DNA of 64,000 bases from Halicephalobus mephisto (taxonomy: Eukaryota; Nematoda; Chromadorea; Rhabditida; Panagrolaimidae): assembly GCA_009193035.1 (NCBI GenBank), contig SWDT01000094.1:209078-273077 (forward strand). The letters run 5' to 3'. The notes under the pieces were generated by a model. It ran no database searches. It was not told the DNA's origin and saw nothing but the letters and a program-made list of their open reading frames with translations. Position 1 is the stretch's first letter, and each line of letters begins with the position of its first letter. Shown here piece by piece: positions 46,401 through 56,675 of the stretch. The position numbers were made by a program, and so were the translations under genes.

Positions 46401-49400
46401 CCACAAAAAGCAATTTTCCTATTAAAGTAATTAAAAAGTTATTTTTCGTGCTGAGACCAGCAAAAAATAACTTTTCGTGCTAAGATCACTGAAAATTTAA
46501 TTTTGATATTAGAAACACAAAAAATGATTTTTTTACCAAAGTAAGTAAAAAAATTATTTTTCGCGCTGGGACCAGGGATGATTTGATTTTCGTGCTGAGA
46601 CCAGGAAAAGTTATCTTTCGCGCTAGGACCAGAAAAGATTTAATTTTCGTACCGGGACCAGGGATGATTTGACTTTCGCTTTGGGACCAGGAAAAGTTAT
46701 CTTTCGCGCTAGGACCAGAAAAGATTTAATTTTCGCGCTGGGACCAGGGATGATTTGATTTTCGCTTTGGGACCTGATATTTATTTTTTTAAAAGGTAAT
46801 CGAATATCTCGCGAAAACACTTTTCAGATTAGATATAATACCCCTATCTAGAATCCTTCCAAAACCCGTCAAACTCTAGTCAGCTGAGGATCAAGAAAAC
46901 TAGCCAAATACCTCCGCTGACTCAGACTGAAATCCTTCTATAATCTGGCCATCAGGATAAAGGATGCCTTACAATAAAAAATTAAATACATTGGAAATCT
47001 CAAGAAAACGGGATTAAATATGGTTTATGAGTTTTTGTTTGAAATTACAAAAAACTACTTGATATTAATCCTTGATTAAAACAAAGTAACTTTGTTTTTG
47101 TCAAAAATCAAAAACAGAAAAAAAGAAAACTGAAACACCGTGAATCAATCAAAAATTAATTGAGCGATTCTCAAGTTGATGGATGGGGGAATCTGCTTTC
47201 TTCCGACAAAAGAGGCTTGAGGACTGGTCTTTTTGAATCTAATCGAAATCAAGAAAGATTAAGAACTGTTTTGACAACTTGTAGTACTTAAGAGGATAGA
47301 AATTCAATTAAGTCAGGAATTTTCGATGACAGATAGAATCTTAAAATAGAATTATTACAATAAAATAAGAAATCAAGTGCGGAAAAACAAATTAATACAA
47401 CTGTCGATTCAGCAAAAAACAAAAGTAGATGGAAGTAGACTTACAGTAAAAAAAAACAAAAGTAAATAGAAGTGGACTTACAGTAAAAAATAAAAGTAGA
47501 TGGAAGTGGACTTACAGTAAAAAAACAAAAGTAAATAGAAGTAGACTTACAGTAAGAAACAAAAATAAATAGAAGTAGACTTACAGTAAGAAACAAAAAT
47601 AAATAGAAGTAGACTTACAGTAAGAAACAAAAATAAATAGAAGTAGACTTACAGTATAAAACAATAATGATCGTATTGGAGTAGAAAACAAAAATCATTC
47701 CTGCACACAAAAAACGCAACTTTTGGCACAGTAACAGATAAAAAATAATAGTGACGATTTCTAATTTTCGTCAAAAATGTCAAATGTTCAAGAAAAATGC
47801 GACGATTGTGTCACATTTTTGTTAAATTTCGGAATTGTTACAAAGCCAGAAGGCATGATTTTTTGTGTGAACTTAATGCAACTACACATTGAATCTAATG
47901 TATCTGACACATCGAACCTGTTTCCGTGAACGGAAGAAATATAAAAGGAAGAAATATAAAGTATGAGATAAATCACTAATTATGTGTGGAAATCGGCTTT
48001 TGGGATTGGACTTAGGCATCTAGGCCATGGTGATAACAACACTATGCAAGGTTCTAGGACACTATAATTGGTTTAATTTTTTTTATATTATATTTTTTCC
48101 TACTGCCACTGTTTCAATGTATCGATATATCTATATAATCCATTGATGTCAACACACAAAAAACACAACTTTTAGTCCAATAACAAATGGAAAATTTCAC
48201 TATTTCGTTGTAATTTTTGTCACAAATACTAAATATTCATGAAAAATGTAACGATTATATTACATTTCGCAATTGTTACGGGACCAAAACTTGCGGTTTT
48301 TGTGTATGCTGTAGTATGGACTCCCTCTGGCAGCAAGCTAGACACAACTTCTTACAACTCCTTATTTAAGGATATTTTTTATATAATAAACAACACTAAA
48401 AGGTTTAATTCTAGAATTGGTGGAAATCACTACCGTTCTAAGAGGGACTTTCGCGGTGGGAGTTCGCGTTCGGTTCCACATCAATTTTCAAAATCAAAAA
48501 AATTTCGTAATTTCAAAAAAGTTATCATATATGGAAAATAAAAATTAACTTTAAAAATATATTCGAAAATTTACAAATTCCTACAAAATTACGAAATTTT
48601 CGATTTTATGAACTTTTTAATCAAAAAAATTTTAATTAAAAAATTTAAACTTTTTTTCAATTTGACAAATAATTTTTCTTTTTTTAAATGTTTAGTATTT
48701 TTATTAATTTTATTAAATTATTACTTCAAAAAATTTCAAATTTTTTCAAAATCGATGAAATACACCTACTTCGGAAGGAATTAAAATAAATACACAAATC
48801 CCGCACCTTCTTATCCTCAGTAGGTGTGGCCCGATTAATATATGCAAGTACGGTAATGTCGTAGTATTCACTGACTAATGCCCCGAGGTGAAACAGAAAG
48901 CTGTTCGAGAGACAACACAGATCCAAAGTTATGCATTTTTGAAATGCTTCCAAAAAGTAAAAAAATAAAAAAAAAATGAGCAAAAAAATATTCAAAAAAC
49001 TTTAAAATTTTAAAATTTCTTGTTTGATTAAAAATATTAAAAAAATAAAAATTTTAATTTTAATAAACAATTTTAATTTTGTAATGAAAAAAAAAATTAA
49101 TTGAAAAACGTTATTTAAGGATAAAAGTCACAAAGTTAATCTTGTAGAAAAATTCATATTTTTTTAATTTCAAAATTTTCTGTTTTTTGAAGTTTGATCA
49201 TTTTTCGAATTCTGGAGCCATCTTCAAGACCACATTAAGTGATATATTAATGATTAATAATTTCAGAGAAAACAGAAACAAAAATTTTGCGGAAATTTAA
49301 AAAACATTAAAAATTCGAAAAATATAATTTTGAAATTTTTCAACGTTGTTTTGAATGCCAAAAATACCGTAATATTTGTTTTAAAAAAAAATAAAAACTT

Positions 49401-49775
49401 ACATTTGACAAAAACCTTATGTCCTGCTAGGAATCTGGAATCTGAATTCTCCGGAATCGGAGTACTTGATTTTTCCAGAAAATACTCAACATGTTCAGCA
49501 CATAATCCGTTCAAAGTCAAATATGGCTCCAGACATTCCGCCAATTTTCGTCCCGGGACCGTCTGGACCAAATGAGGTCCTTCGGTGTTGCCTCCGTTGT
49601 CCGGGTGCATCTGAACACTGATGAACTCGGGCAAGGACATTCTCTGCTTAGGGGGTTTCTCTGCAGTGGTCCCGAAAATATTATTGTTGTTCTTCGTTGT
49701 AGGAGTTGATGAATTTGAAATACTACTAACAACAGTTGTTCGGCCAAGAGTGCCGGGGATGGTTTGATTAGTCAT
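37436..49775 (-). CDS. PLEKHG5-like Rho guanine nucleotide exchange factor (DH-PH)
   Basis: Seven exons on minus (49775-49403, 44716-44520, 43182-42757, 41961-41413, 40022-39299, 38940-38013, 37445-37436) give 1068 aa with consistent phases. Exon 1 ends in a ubiquitin-like/RBD-type segment (VQTVPGRKLAECLEPYL … RFLAGHKVFVK). Exon 4 and the start of exon 5 form the DH domain (about 345-540; LWEMVETERRYIQSL, PMQRLTRYPLMLKNVLK). Exon 5 holds the PH domain (about 570-690; AILFTDMLLICKP, RIIKPPL, RRWIEMIDMAK). The tail after 757 is Ser/Pro-rich with PPVPEIPPP. The layout and PH motifs resemble PLEKHG5/Syx, which activates RhoA. If the exon-6 donor at 38012 is not used, the frame stops at 38009 (…DDSVETS); if spliced to the micro-exon it ends …ETSDI. 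The 4.7-kb first intron is filled with repeats. Further 5' exons cannot be excluded. Confidence 0.85.
40540..41370. repeat. GC-rich insertion in the DH-PH intron, origin unclear
   Basis: The piece is much more GC-rich than the surrounding intron and lacks an intact frame; a 60-codon minus frame at 40858-41040 is isolated. It contains gttactagaccc/gtggttagtggac repeats near 41120-41165. It is probably a degraded transposable element or retroposed sequence. Neither target duplications nor termini were identified. Confidence 0.4.
42021..42366. repeat. Two tandem copies of a TIR element, family T3
   Basis: Copy 1 (42021-42187) begins gaacttggatataagatac and ends gtatcttatatccaagttc, a 19-bp inverted repeat. 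Copy 2 (about 42196-42366) has a degraded left end (atttcgatataagatatcc) but the same right end. The interiors share gagtgagtgagtttagttag and cataacatacactttgcc. Both lie in the intron between exons 3 and 4 of the RhoGEF. Confidence 0.75.
43490..44178. repeat. Expanded T1 TIR element with internal tandem units
   Basis: Ends (tacacacaaaaagagtacat … tattcttttgtgtgttc) match the T1 element at 16006-16174. The interior is expanded to about 690 bp by three near-identical units of roughly 210 bp built around cttaatgtatagatacattg and gtagtacatacaaaaagtat. It lies in the intron between RhoGEF exons 2 and 3. Confidence 0.7.
44880..45390. repeat. Tandem satellite with aacgccaaaac core, about 41-bp units
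   Basis: At least ten units of the form ttcaagtacacaacgccaaa-acaaaaaattcattttgac. Read on the minus strand the core is TTTGGCGTTGTGTACTTGAATG, related to the TTTGGCGTT-type units at 50.1-53.8 kb. It lies in RhoGEF intron 1. Confidence 0.75.
45600..46140. other. A/T-run low-complexity tract
   Basis: Nearly all A and T with runs of 4-8 A separated by short T clusters. It may be a periodic A/T cluster region within the long intron. No coding content. Confidence 0.5.
46300..46790. repeat. Tandem satellite with cgctgggaccag core
   Basis: Repeating pattern gggaccaggaaaagttatctttcgcgctaggaccagaaaag with gatttgattttcgc between. It is most regular from 46555 to 46780 and degenerate from 46300. A minus-strand open frame at 46623-46820 simply translates these units. 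Confidence 0.7.
47425..47660. repeat. 34-bp tandem repeat
   Basis: About six to seven units of gtagacttacagtaagaaac-aaaaataaatagaa. The last three are almost perfect. On the plus strand each unit contains cttacagta, which on the minus strand reads tactgtaag, a donor-like GTAAG. Located in RhoGEF intron 1. Confidence 0.8.
47704..47870. repeat. MITE family T2, copy 3
   Basis: cacacaaaaaacgcaacttt at the left and gattttttgtgtga at the right. The interior is diverged but has the gtaacag/ctgttac-like pairs and the atttttcgtcaaaaatg segment of the family. Confidence 0.6.
48152..48306. repeat. MITE family T2, copy 4 (inverted relative to 35.4 kb)
   Basis: cacacaaaaaacacaacttt to ccaaaacttgcggtttttgtg. 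Together with the adjoining gatatatctatataatccat tail at 48120-48150, it is an inverted match to about 200 bp at 35430-35640, so T2 and its T1-like neighbour were copied together. Confidence 0.65.
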
Positions 49776-49841
49776 TTTTAAATTTCATAAATTTCATAAA
49801 TTTCCGTTGAAATGTGATTGTCTTTGGACAATCTCTGGATA

Positions 49842-49848
49842 CTGAAAA
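49842..49848 (-). promoter_or_regulatory. Candidate 3' splice/trans-splice site before the RhoGEF start
   Basis: On the minus strand TTTTCAG ends at 49842, about 66 bases upstream of the ATG at 49775. It could accept a spliced leader or join an upstream exon. Confidence 0.4.
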
Positions 49849-50159
49849 TAGAACCAATTTTCTCTGACTTACAAAAAAAGTTTCGCGCAAACGTCAATTA
49901 TTTTTGAAAACACAAATTGACAAAACTGTTTTTGACATTGAGGAGAAAAAATTAAATTGAAACTACTTTGATCTATTTTAACTACAATAATAAAAATTTA
50001 ATTTAGAAGCAAATTTAGTAAGATAAAATTATAAATTAAAAATGGGCGTAATCTGGCATTTTGTTATTTATGCCACAAATACAGTAACATGAATGCATAT
50101 TGAAAATCATAATATTTATGAAGAATATTAAATTTGAAAAATTAATAATTTTTAACTAA

Positions 50160-50500
50160 AATCGAGTTCACGTTGAAATATATCGTTTGGCGTTGTATTC
50201 CGAATGCCACAAATACAGTAATATAAATTTATATTTAAAATCATAATATTTATGAAGAATATTAACTTTGAAAAATTAATAATTTTTAACTAAAATCGAG
50301 CTCCCGTTGAAATATATCGTTTGGCGTTGTGTTCCGAATGCCACAAATACAGTAATATAAATTTATATTGAAAATTTAAATATTGATAAAAAAATATTAA
50401 ATTTGAAAAATTAATAATTTTTAACTAAAATCGAGTTCACGTTGAAATATATCGTTTGGCGTTGTGTTCCGAATGCCACAAGTACCCGATCCCAAAGGAA
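50160..50500. repeat. Three units of a roughly 135-bp tandem repeat with TTTGGCGTT core
   Basis: cgttgaaatatatcgtttgg recurs at 50171, 50305 and 50440. It is followed by cgttgtgttccgaatgccac and then aaatacagtaatataaattt. The core resembles the minus-strand reading of the satellite at 44880-45390. Confidence 0.8.
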
Positions 50501-51489
50501 AATTGATTGTACAATCAACCAAAGATCTTCTGGAGCTCAATTAAGAAATCAGAAAGTGAAACCAAGCCAAGGGTAAAATCAGACGACGCCAGAATTACCG
50601 AATCGGAAGAAATCAAATTTAGTCGTTTTTTGTAAACGATCAGGATCGGACACACTCGGTCTTCGAAAACCCAACTTTTGCAGAACCGCTTAATTTATAA
50701 TTAAGACCTGAACTTTTGTCATTTTAGGGAGCGGTTCTGAAGCAACCGAACCCCCCAGAACACGTTTATAAATTGCGTCAGACAATTTTGATGCCCGAAA
50801 TCAATTTTTTTTTCTAAGTTATTTACAAAAACAAAAATCCACGTGAAAAAAATTCTACAATCATATAAATAATCAAGTGTCTAAATTGGAATAAATTAAA
50901 TTGAATCATATCAAAAATTCCAATTCAGATGACCAGTGCTGGTCAGTTCTCGATTTATCTATCGCAAGAAAGGACGCAAAACAACAACAACATTCCATTC
51001 CCGAAAAGAGACGGCTCGCGATGGATGTCTAATGTGCCTTTGTCCGATTTTGGACCGCGTCTTTCAAATTTATGACAACCGACTGCCTCAAAGGTCAACA
51101 AGGTCAAATGAGGTTACAGGTATTGGCAAAGTGCCTGAACTAAATTCAGAATTACTTCAAATCGGAAGGAAACTTTGATAAAGGTCAAGAAAGTTAAATT
51201 GAGGTCGATTGGCACTCTCATCTGAATGCAAAAAAATGTTTTTCTTTGACGAAATTCAATTAAAAACCAAAAATAAAAAATGCGGAAAAAATCAAAAATT
51301 AATTACAAACAACAAAAGGAAAAAATAATTTTTTCAGCAATCTGTTCAGAAATGCCATAAATGTTGCAATTCTACCGTAATAAGGTTGAAAATTAAACAA
51401 TAGATAAAAATTCAATCATAATTAGAATCGTCGATTTTTTTGAAATCTTCGATTTTCGGACTTAACATTTAAGTTCGAAAAATTCAAAC

Positions 51490-51960
51490 TCGAATTTCAT
51501 TATTAAGTTGGAATTTGAATTTAACGAATTAGAATTCAAGTTTTTAGATTTAACAGTAAAATTCGAATTTGAATTTTTCGAACTTAACTGTCAAATTAGA
51601 ATTTAAATTTTTAGGTTTAACAGTAAAATTCGAATTTGAATTTTTCGAACTTAACTGTCAAATTAGAATTTAAATTTTTGGACTTAACAATAACGTTCGA
51701 ATTTGAATTTTTCGAACTTAACTGTCAAATTTGAATTTAAATTTTTAGATTTAACAGTAAAATTCGAATTTGAATTTTTCGAACTTAACTGTCAAATTAT
51801 AATTCAAGTTTTTAGATTTAACAATAACGTTCGAATTTAAATTTTCGAACTTAACTATCAAATTAGAATTTAAATTTTTAGATTTAACAGTAAAATTCGA
51901 ATTTGAATTTTTTGAACTTAACTGTCAAATTGGGATTTAAATTTTTCGAAATTTGAACTT
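51490..51960. repeat. Tandem array of about 67-bp units
   Basis: Seven or so units of ttaacagtaaaattcgaatt-tgaatttttcgaacttaact-gtcaaattagaatttaaatt. Many aattcgaatt palindromes are present. No coding content. Confidence 0.8.
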
Positions 51961-53214
51961 GATAGTTGGGCCAGAATTCGATCTTCTCGGTTTTCGAATT
52001 CTAATTAACCCGAAATCGATAGTGCTGATCACAATTCTATCCATTTCCGATCCGTCTCCAAAAATGGACACGTAAACGCTCCATCCATCATTTTTCTGTA
52101 TTCCATAAGACTAAATTGGTCAAAATTCCCCATCGGTCAAGCGGTCATTTTACCTTGATTCAAAAAGAAAAAAGATAAACTTAAACAGGAAAGAAAATTG
52201 CGAGATGAAAAAGAAGATGACGGTTTTGGTGTTCGCATTCCATTTCGCGTCCTCTTTTTCATCAAAGAAAATTATCCAAATCAGAATATTTCGGGAGAGG
52301 GCAAATAACGTAAGAATATGAAATTCCAATGGAGATTTGGAAATGAATTTGGAATTGGGCGACTCAAAAGTTCAAGATCGGTCAACAGCCGGCGGGGGAA
52401 CGAACTCGAAACTAAACAAGGCAAATTTGGAAAGTGACCAAATAAAAAAATATATTTACATAAGGGATCAAGTTGGAAAATAAACTGTGTTATGATGTTG
52501 ATTATTGTCATTTTTCAAAAACTTCAGTATCCTAACTTTCGATAAAAATTTCCAAAAAAAAACTAAAATTTTCCAAAAAAAAAACTAAAAATTTTTTAAA
52601 TTTTACAATTTTCTATTTCAATCACGAAAAATTACATTTAAAAAAACCGAAATTTTTTAAATATCATGTTTTTTAATAATTTTTCTTCAATTAATTAGTC
52701 TAATGTTGCAGTTTTGGACCTCTTGTTCTGCATACCACAAATCCTACATCTTTCATAAAAAATATCTCTTCTTGATTTTCTCCAAACAATGAATACAAAG
52801 AATAACATGTGAAAAGAACCTATAAAACTCAAAAGCGAACGAAAAAATAAAAATAGATAAGATCGCTGACCCGGAGTCTCGAGTTTTGCCCGCATTCTTC
52901 ATCCTGAAAAGGAGTTGCGTGGTTAAGAAGGAAAGAAACCTATCTTAATGTTAAAGCTTTAAGGTGAACAGAATCAATTCAACCAAATAGAAAATACCAA
53001 ATTTTTTGATGGTGGAAAAATCAAAGACACTTGAATTTCTAGATGAAAAGCAAATTTTTGATCGAAAGGACCGGATTTGGTGGTGCAACAAAGTCTCGAA
53101 TTGCATCGATAAATTCAAGTATCAAGAGGATACTCGAAATTTTTGCGGATAAAATTTAAAAAATATTCAATAAAGTAGTATTAGACATATTTAAGGGAAA
53201 ATTAGAAGAAATCA

Positions 53215-53760
53215 ATATGATTGAAATTTCGCAGTTGTGTCGTTTGGCGTTCTGTTCCGAATGCCACAAATACCCTTAGATTTATATTATTTGATTCGTC
53301 AAGGGGTAGAGAAAAGAGAAAAGTCAAAGAAATAAGGATTATAATTGAAAGTCCATAGTGGTATCGTTTGGCGTTCTGTTCTGAATACCACAAATACCCT
53401 TATGTTTATATTGATTCGTTAGTCAAGGGGTAGAGAAGAGAGATAATTAGAAAAAACAAAAATCAGGATTGAAATTCCATAATAGTATGGTTTGGCGTTC
53501 CGTTCTGAATACCATAATTGCCTGTAATTTTAAATCGATTAGTTCGTTAAAGTCGAAGAAGAAAGATAATGGAAAACTAAGTTAGAGTCGAAATTCTACA
53601 GTAATGTCGTTTGACGTTCGGCCTTAAATACCATAATTAACTATAATTTTAAATCGATTAGTTCCTTAGGGCTTAGAGAAGAAAGATAATAAAACAATCA
53701 TGATAAAAATTGAAATCGATTATGATGACATTTGGCGTTTTATTCTGAATGCTCAAATTA
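53215..53760. repeat. Five units of a TTTGGCGTTCTGTTC repeat, 120-130-bp spacing
   Basis: Cores at about 53239, 53368, 53489, 53610 and 53729 read cgtttggcgttctgttccga or close variants followed by atgccacaaatac. Spacers share attcgttaagtcaagggg and agagaagagagat words. A single related core occurs at 55083. Confidence 0.75.
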
Positions 53761-55816
53761 TGACGAATTTTATTTAGATCAAGTATTTCAAGATCAAAGA
53801 AAAACGTCATAAAATTAAATCTAAAATTATGAAATAATGTTATTTGAAATAAGATTCAGAACGTCGAAAAACTTAAAATATTTATCAACAAGATAATGTC
53901 AACTTATACAATAGATCTGAGTTAATCCAAACAAAAAAATAGGCTCACCCTCAAGTGCTGGTAATCCAGATTTCTTTGCTTGCAGCGGACAAGACTGTCC
54001 ATTCACGTTTTTGGGGTTCGTTTTCAAAAAACTTTTCCCTAGCGTTAAAACGGGTCGTTTTCAATGTTCACGTCAAAGGCGATAAAAGAAAAAGACGTCA
54101 AAGGACAATTTCAACGGTGACCTTCGTTGACCGGCCAAGCCTTAAGTGGATTGAAAGTTCTCGAAAGCTTCACGGGTGGAAAAATAAACAATTTTCAATT
54201 ACAATTGGACCAAGACAGGTTCAAAAACCGGCCTGAGGCAATTGGGCGTTTCTCAGATCGGTAAGTAACCGGACCAGTCGGTTTTTGAATGAAAAGGAAG
54301 AGGTTCGATGTCAATGTCCAGCGAAAACGGATTTTATCGCTTTAGAAAAACCAAACAATGAAAATGATTTTGGAACAAACAATATTTTTTGTAAAATATG
54401 AACAAGGAATCAAAAGTATAAATACAAGGTTCTGAGACAAAAACGATCGATTCAGAAAATGGAAGACAGAAAGTGTAAGTAATAAGGTCAAGAAGGTCAT
54501 CTTCAAGTGAAAGGACAATATTCTACTTTTTCTTCGAACTTCAATGATTGCAGTGGAAGAACAAGAGTGGTGATGAAATGAAAAAAGCACGAACGAGATT
54601 AGGAACATGACTCAGGATAAAGTGGTTTTTCAAAATCGGGGTTGTTTTATGAAAGTGACAGTCATAGCTCGAAGTCGAGATTCGGACTTTTCGCGGTAAC
54701 ACAACAATTGGAGATTTTTTGTTTAAAAAAATTATTTAAATTGATAAATTTCATATATGACTTTTCCGAATTAAAGTCAGATTTTAGTACGAAAATTCCA
54801 AATTTCCATTTCGAAATTTTTATTTTGTCAAAGTTAATGATGAAAGTTCGAGATTAAAATTCCGATTTTTTCGTGTTAAAACAACATTCACGAATTTTTT
54901 GTATTTCAAAAACTTGTTTAAATTAATATTTAGACTTTGAATTTTTCAAATTAAAAATAATTCACAAATGTCTCAACACGAAAAATCAGAATTTTGATTT
55001 CTAATTTTGACAAAACAGAACATAAAATTGTTAAAAAATAAAATTCTAAAATTTCAAACAAAAAATCAAACGCGAAAATCTTTGGTGTTTTGTTCCGAAT
55101 GCCACAAATACCGTATTATTGTGACAAGATTATTTTTGCAGATTCAAAATGTTACGTAAAATCGCGAAAAATTGTTTAATAAAAATCATCAAATTTTTAA
55201 AAATGTATCAGAAAAGAAAAACTAAAGCTTATCCTGACTTTTCCAAAAAACCAAATCCAGTCAAAAAATCCTCCATCCATCCCGATGCCAAACCGGAACC
55301 CACAAAAATCGGATCAATAATGTGGCAATACTGGCCGATCTGTCTGGAAAACCGTCCAGTTCGGTTCAATGACCAGAACACCGGTAAACAAGTACAAACA
55401 AAGCCGGGTGGTTCAGAAAAGACAAAAGAATAATGGTCCGCGTTCTCCGCGCAGACCTGGAAACACAAAAATTCCAAATTTCGCAATAACTCAACCAGAA
55501 TAAATCTCGGATAAACTATAGCTTCTTTGAAATCTAATAATATCGATCTTCCGATATGCAAATGGATGACAGTTGGCACGTTTGTTCGGCGCCGATAATT
55601 TTATTGAGAGGTTTTGACAGAAGAAATAAATTTCAAAAGTCCAATGGTCACTTGAGAAGGTGGAGGAATTAAGAAAAAGAAAATAAAGAACAGCAAATTT
55701 TATAAAACTTGGTAATATCGCTCGAGATTATGCTCGAAATACCGTAACATCATCAGAAGCATCTTATATAACAATCACTACTTTCTTACTGTCTTGGCTT
55801 TTTCAGAATCGAGATC

Positions 55817-55995
55817 TTAATCGACCCAGTTTCTAACCAATACGCTTTTCAAAGTGAATTCTGGATTCTTCCAGTTGCAACCGGCAGTAAATCCCCCACC
55901 GAACTCCGCATCCGCCTCAAATCGGGTTTCCGATTGAATTTCCTCCACAGTCTTCTCGACAGTGATACTTCCGACTTCTTTATTGCTTTGGTGTT
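55817..55995 (-). CDS. Possible terminal coding exon, unrecognised
   Basis: On the minus strand, from the acceptor atattgcag (ending at 55996), a frame runs HQSNKEVGSITVEKTVEEIQ … FGGGFTAGCNWKNPEF … NWVD and stops at 55817-55819. Codons such as GTC, ATC, GAG and AAG are typical of nematode coding DNA, and this frame looks more natural than the Arg-rich alternative read from the stronger acceptor TTTATTTCAG just upstream. No start exon was joined with confidence; an ATG frame on the same strand near 56400-56310 (MKLLKFVPDEASIELIK) could belong to it. No family was recognised. Confidence 0.35.
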
Positions 55996-56566
55996 CTGCA
56001 ATATTAGACTTCTACACGACTGAAATAAAACGAACCAATTACCGTAATAAAAAACTTGGATTTTATTGAAGTTGTCGAAAATTTTTTTACAGTTCTGATT
56101 CAAATGTGAAAAATTTCTTCCAAATCAGCAATTCTATAAAATAAATGAAATTTTTTGTTTTAGAATCCTAGTATATTCAAATCAGTCGGGTGATTCAAAT
56201 ATAGTTGATCTTTACTTTGTGTCACTTATGCGAATTTGATTGATTTTTGACGTCTCGAGAAATATCCATCAGCGTTTTCTCAACCAAAACATCACTTTTT
56301 TAAATTAATTTTTAGTCAATGCACGTTGCAATTTTTACTGAAAAATTCCATGAAGATCTTTATTAATTCGATACTTGCTTCATCTGGAACGAACTTCAGC
56401 AGCTTCATCTTCCTGATCTTACTGTATATATGGAGAATGAATTCAAATCATATGTATCTTTCAACTTTTTGCATCACATAATCAAAACTAAAGAGACAAA
56501 AAATCGTTTTCTCCAGAGACTCACTCCAAGTTTTGAAGCATTCTTCGCCGATAATCCTCTTCAATA

Positions 56567-56598
56567 CTTATCTATTTCCATTGGAAGGTTTTATCAGT
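56567..56598. promoter_or_regulatory. GATA-type sites upstream of mannosidase copy 1
   Basis: cttatct at 56567-56573 and ttatcagt at 56591-56598 (complement actgataa) match the preferred site of intestinal GATA factors in Caenorhabditis. They lie about 80-110 bp before the start codon, which fits gut expression of a lysosomal hydrolase. This is inference from motif and position only. Confidence 0.4.
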
Positions 56599-56675
56599 AG
56601 CTATCTTGTTTAATTGAATACAGCTCATAACATTTTTACAAGGACTACTCATTCTAACCATTAGATGCAACTACA

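Larger units (their letters stand above)
49860..55816. other. 6-kb gene-poor region upstream of the RhoGEF
   Basis: No gene could be supported. GC-richer islands at 50500-50790, 50930-51180, 52000-52400, 54000-54320 and 55220-55450 carry open frames on one or both strands but no recognisable protein. They may hold 5' UTR exons or promoters of the minus-strand RhoGEF. Satellites are listed separately. Confidence 0.45.

Noticed and set aside
46623..46820. Minus-strand open frame with repeating PGP/SENQII-like words
   Set aside because: It is a direct translation of the gggaccag satellite and has no start or splice context.
47425..47660. Regular 34-bp repeats resembling a CRISPR array
   Set aside because: The units are contiguous with no unique spacers, lie in a eukaryotic intron, and have no cas genes; it is a tandem satellite.
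55149..55433. 94-codon plus-strand frame in a GC-rich island
   Set aside because: Lys-rich without recognisable domain; the opposite strand is equally open, and the position fits an upstream regulatory region better.
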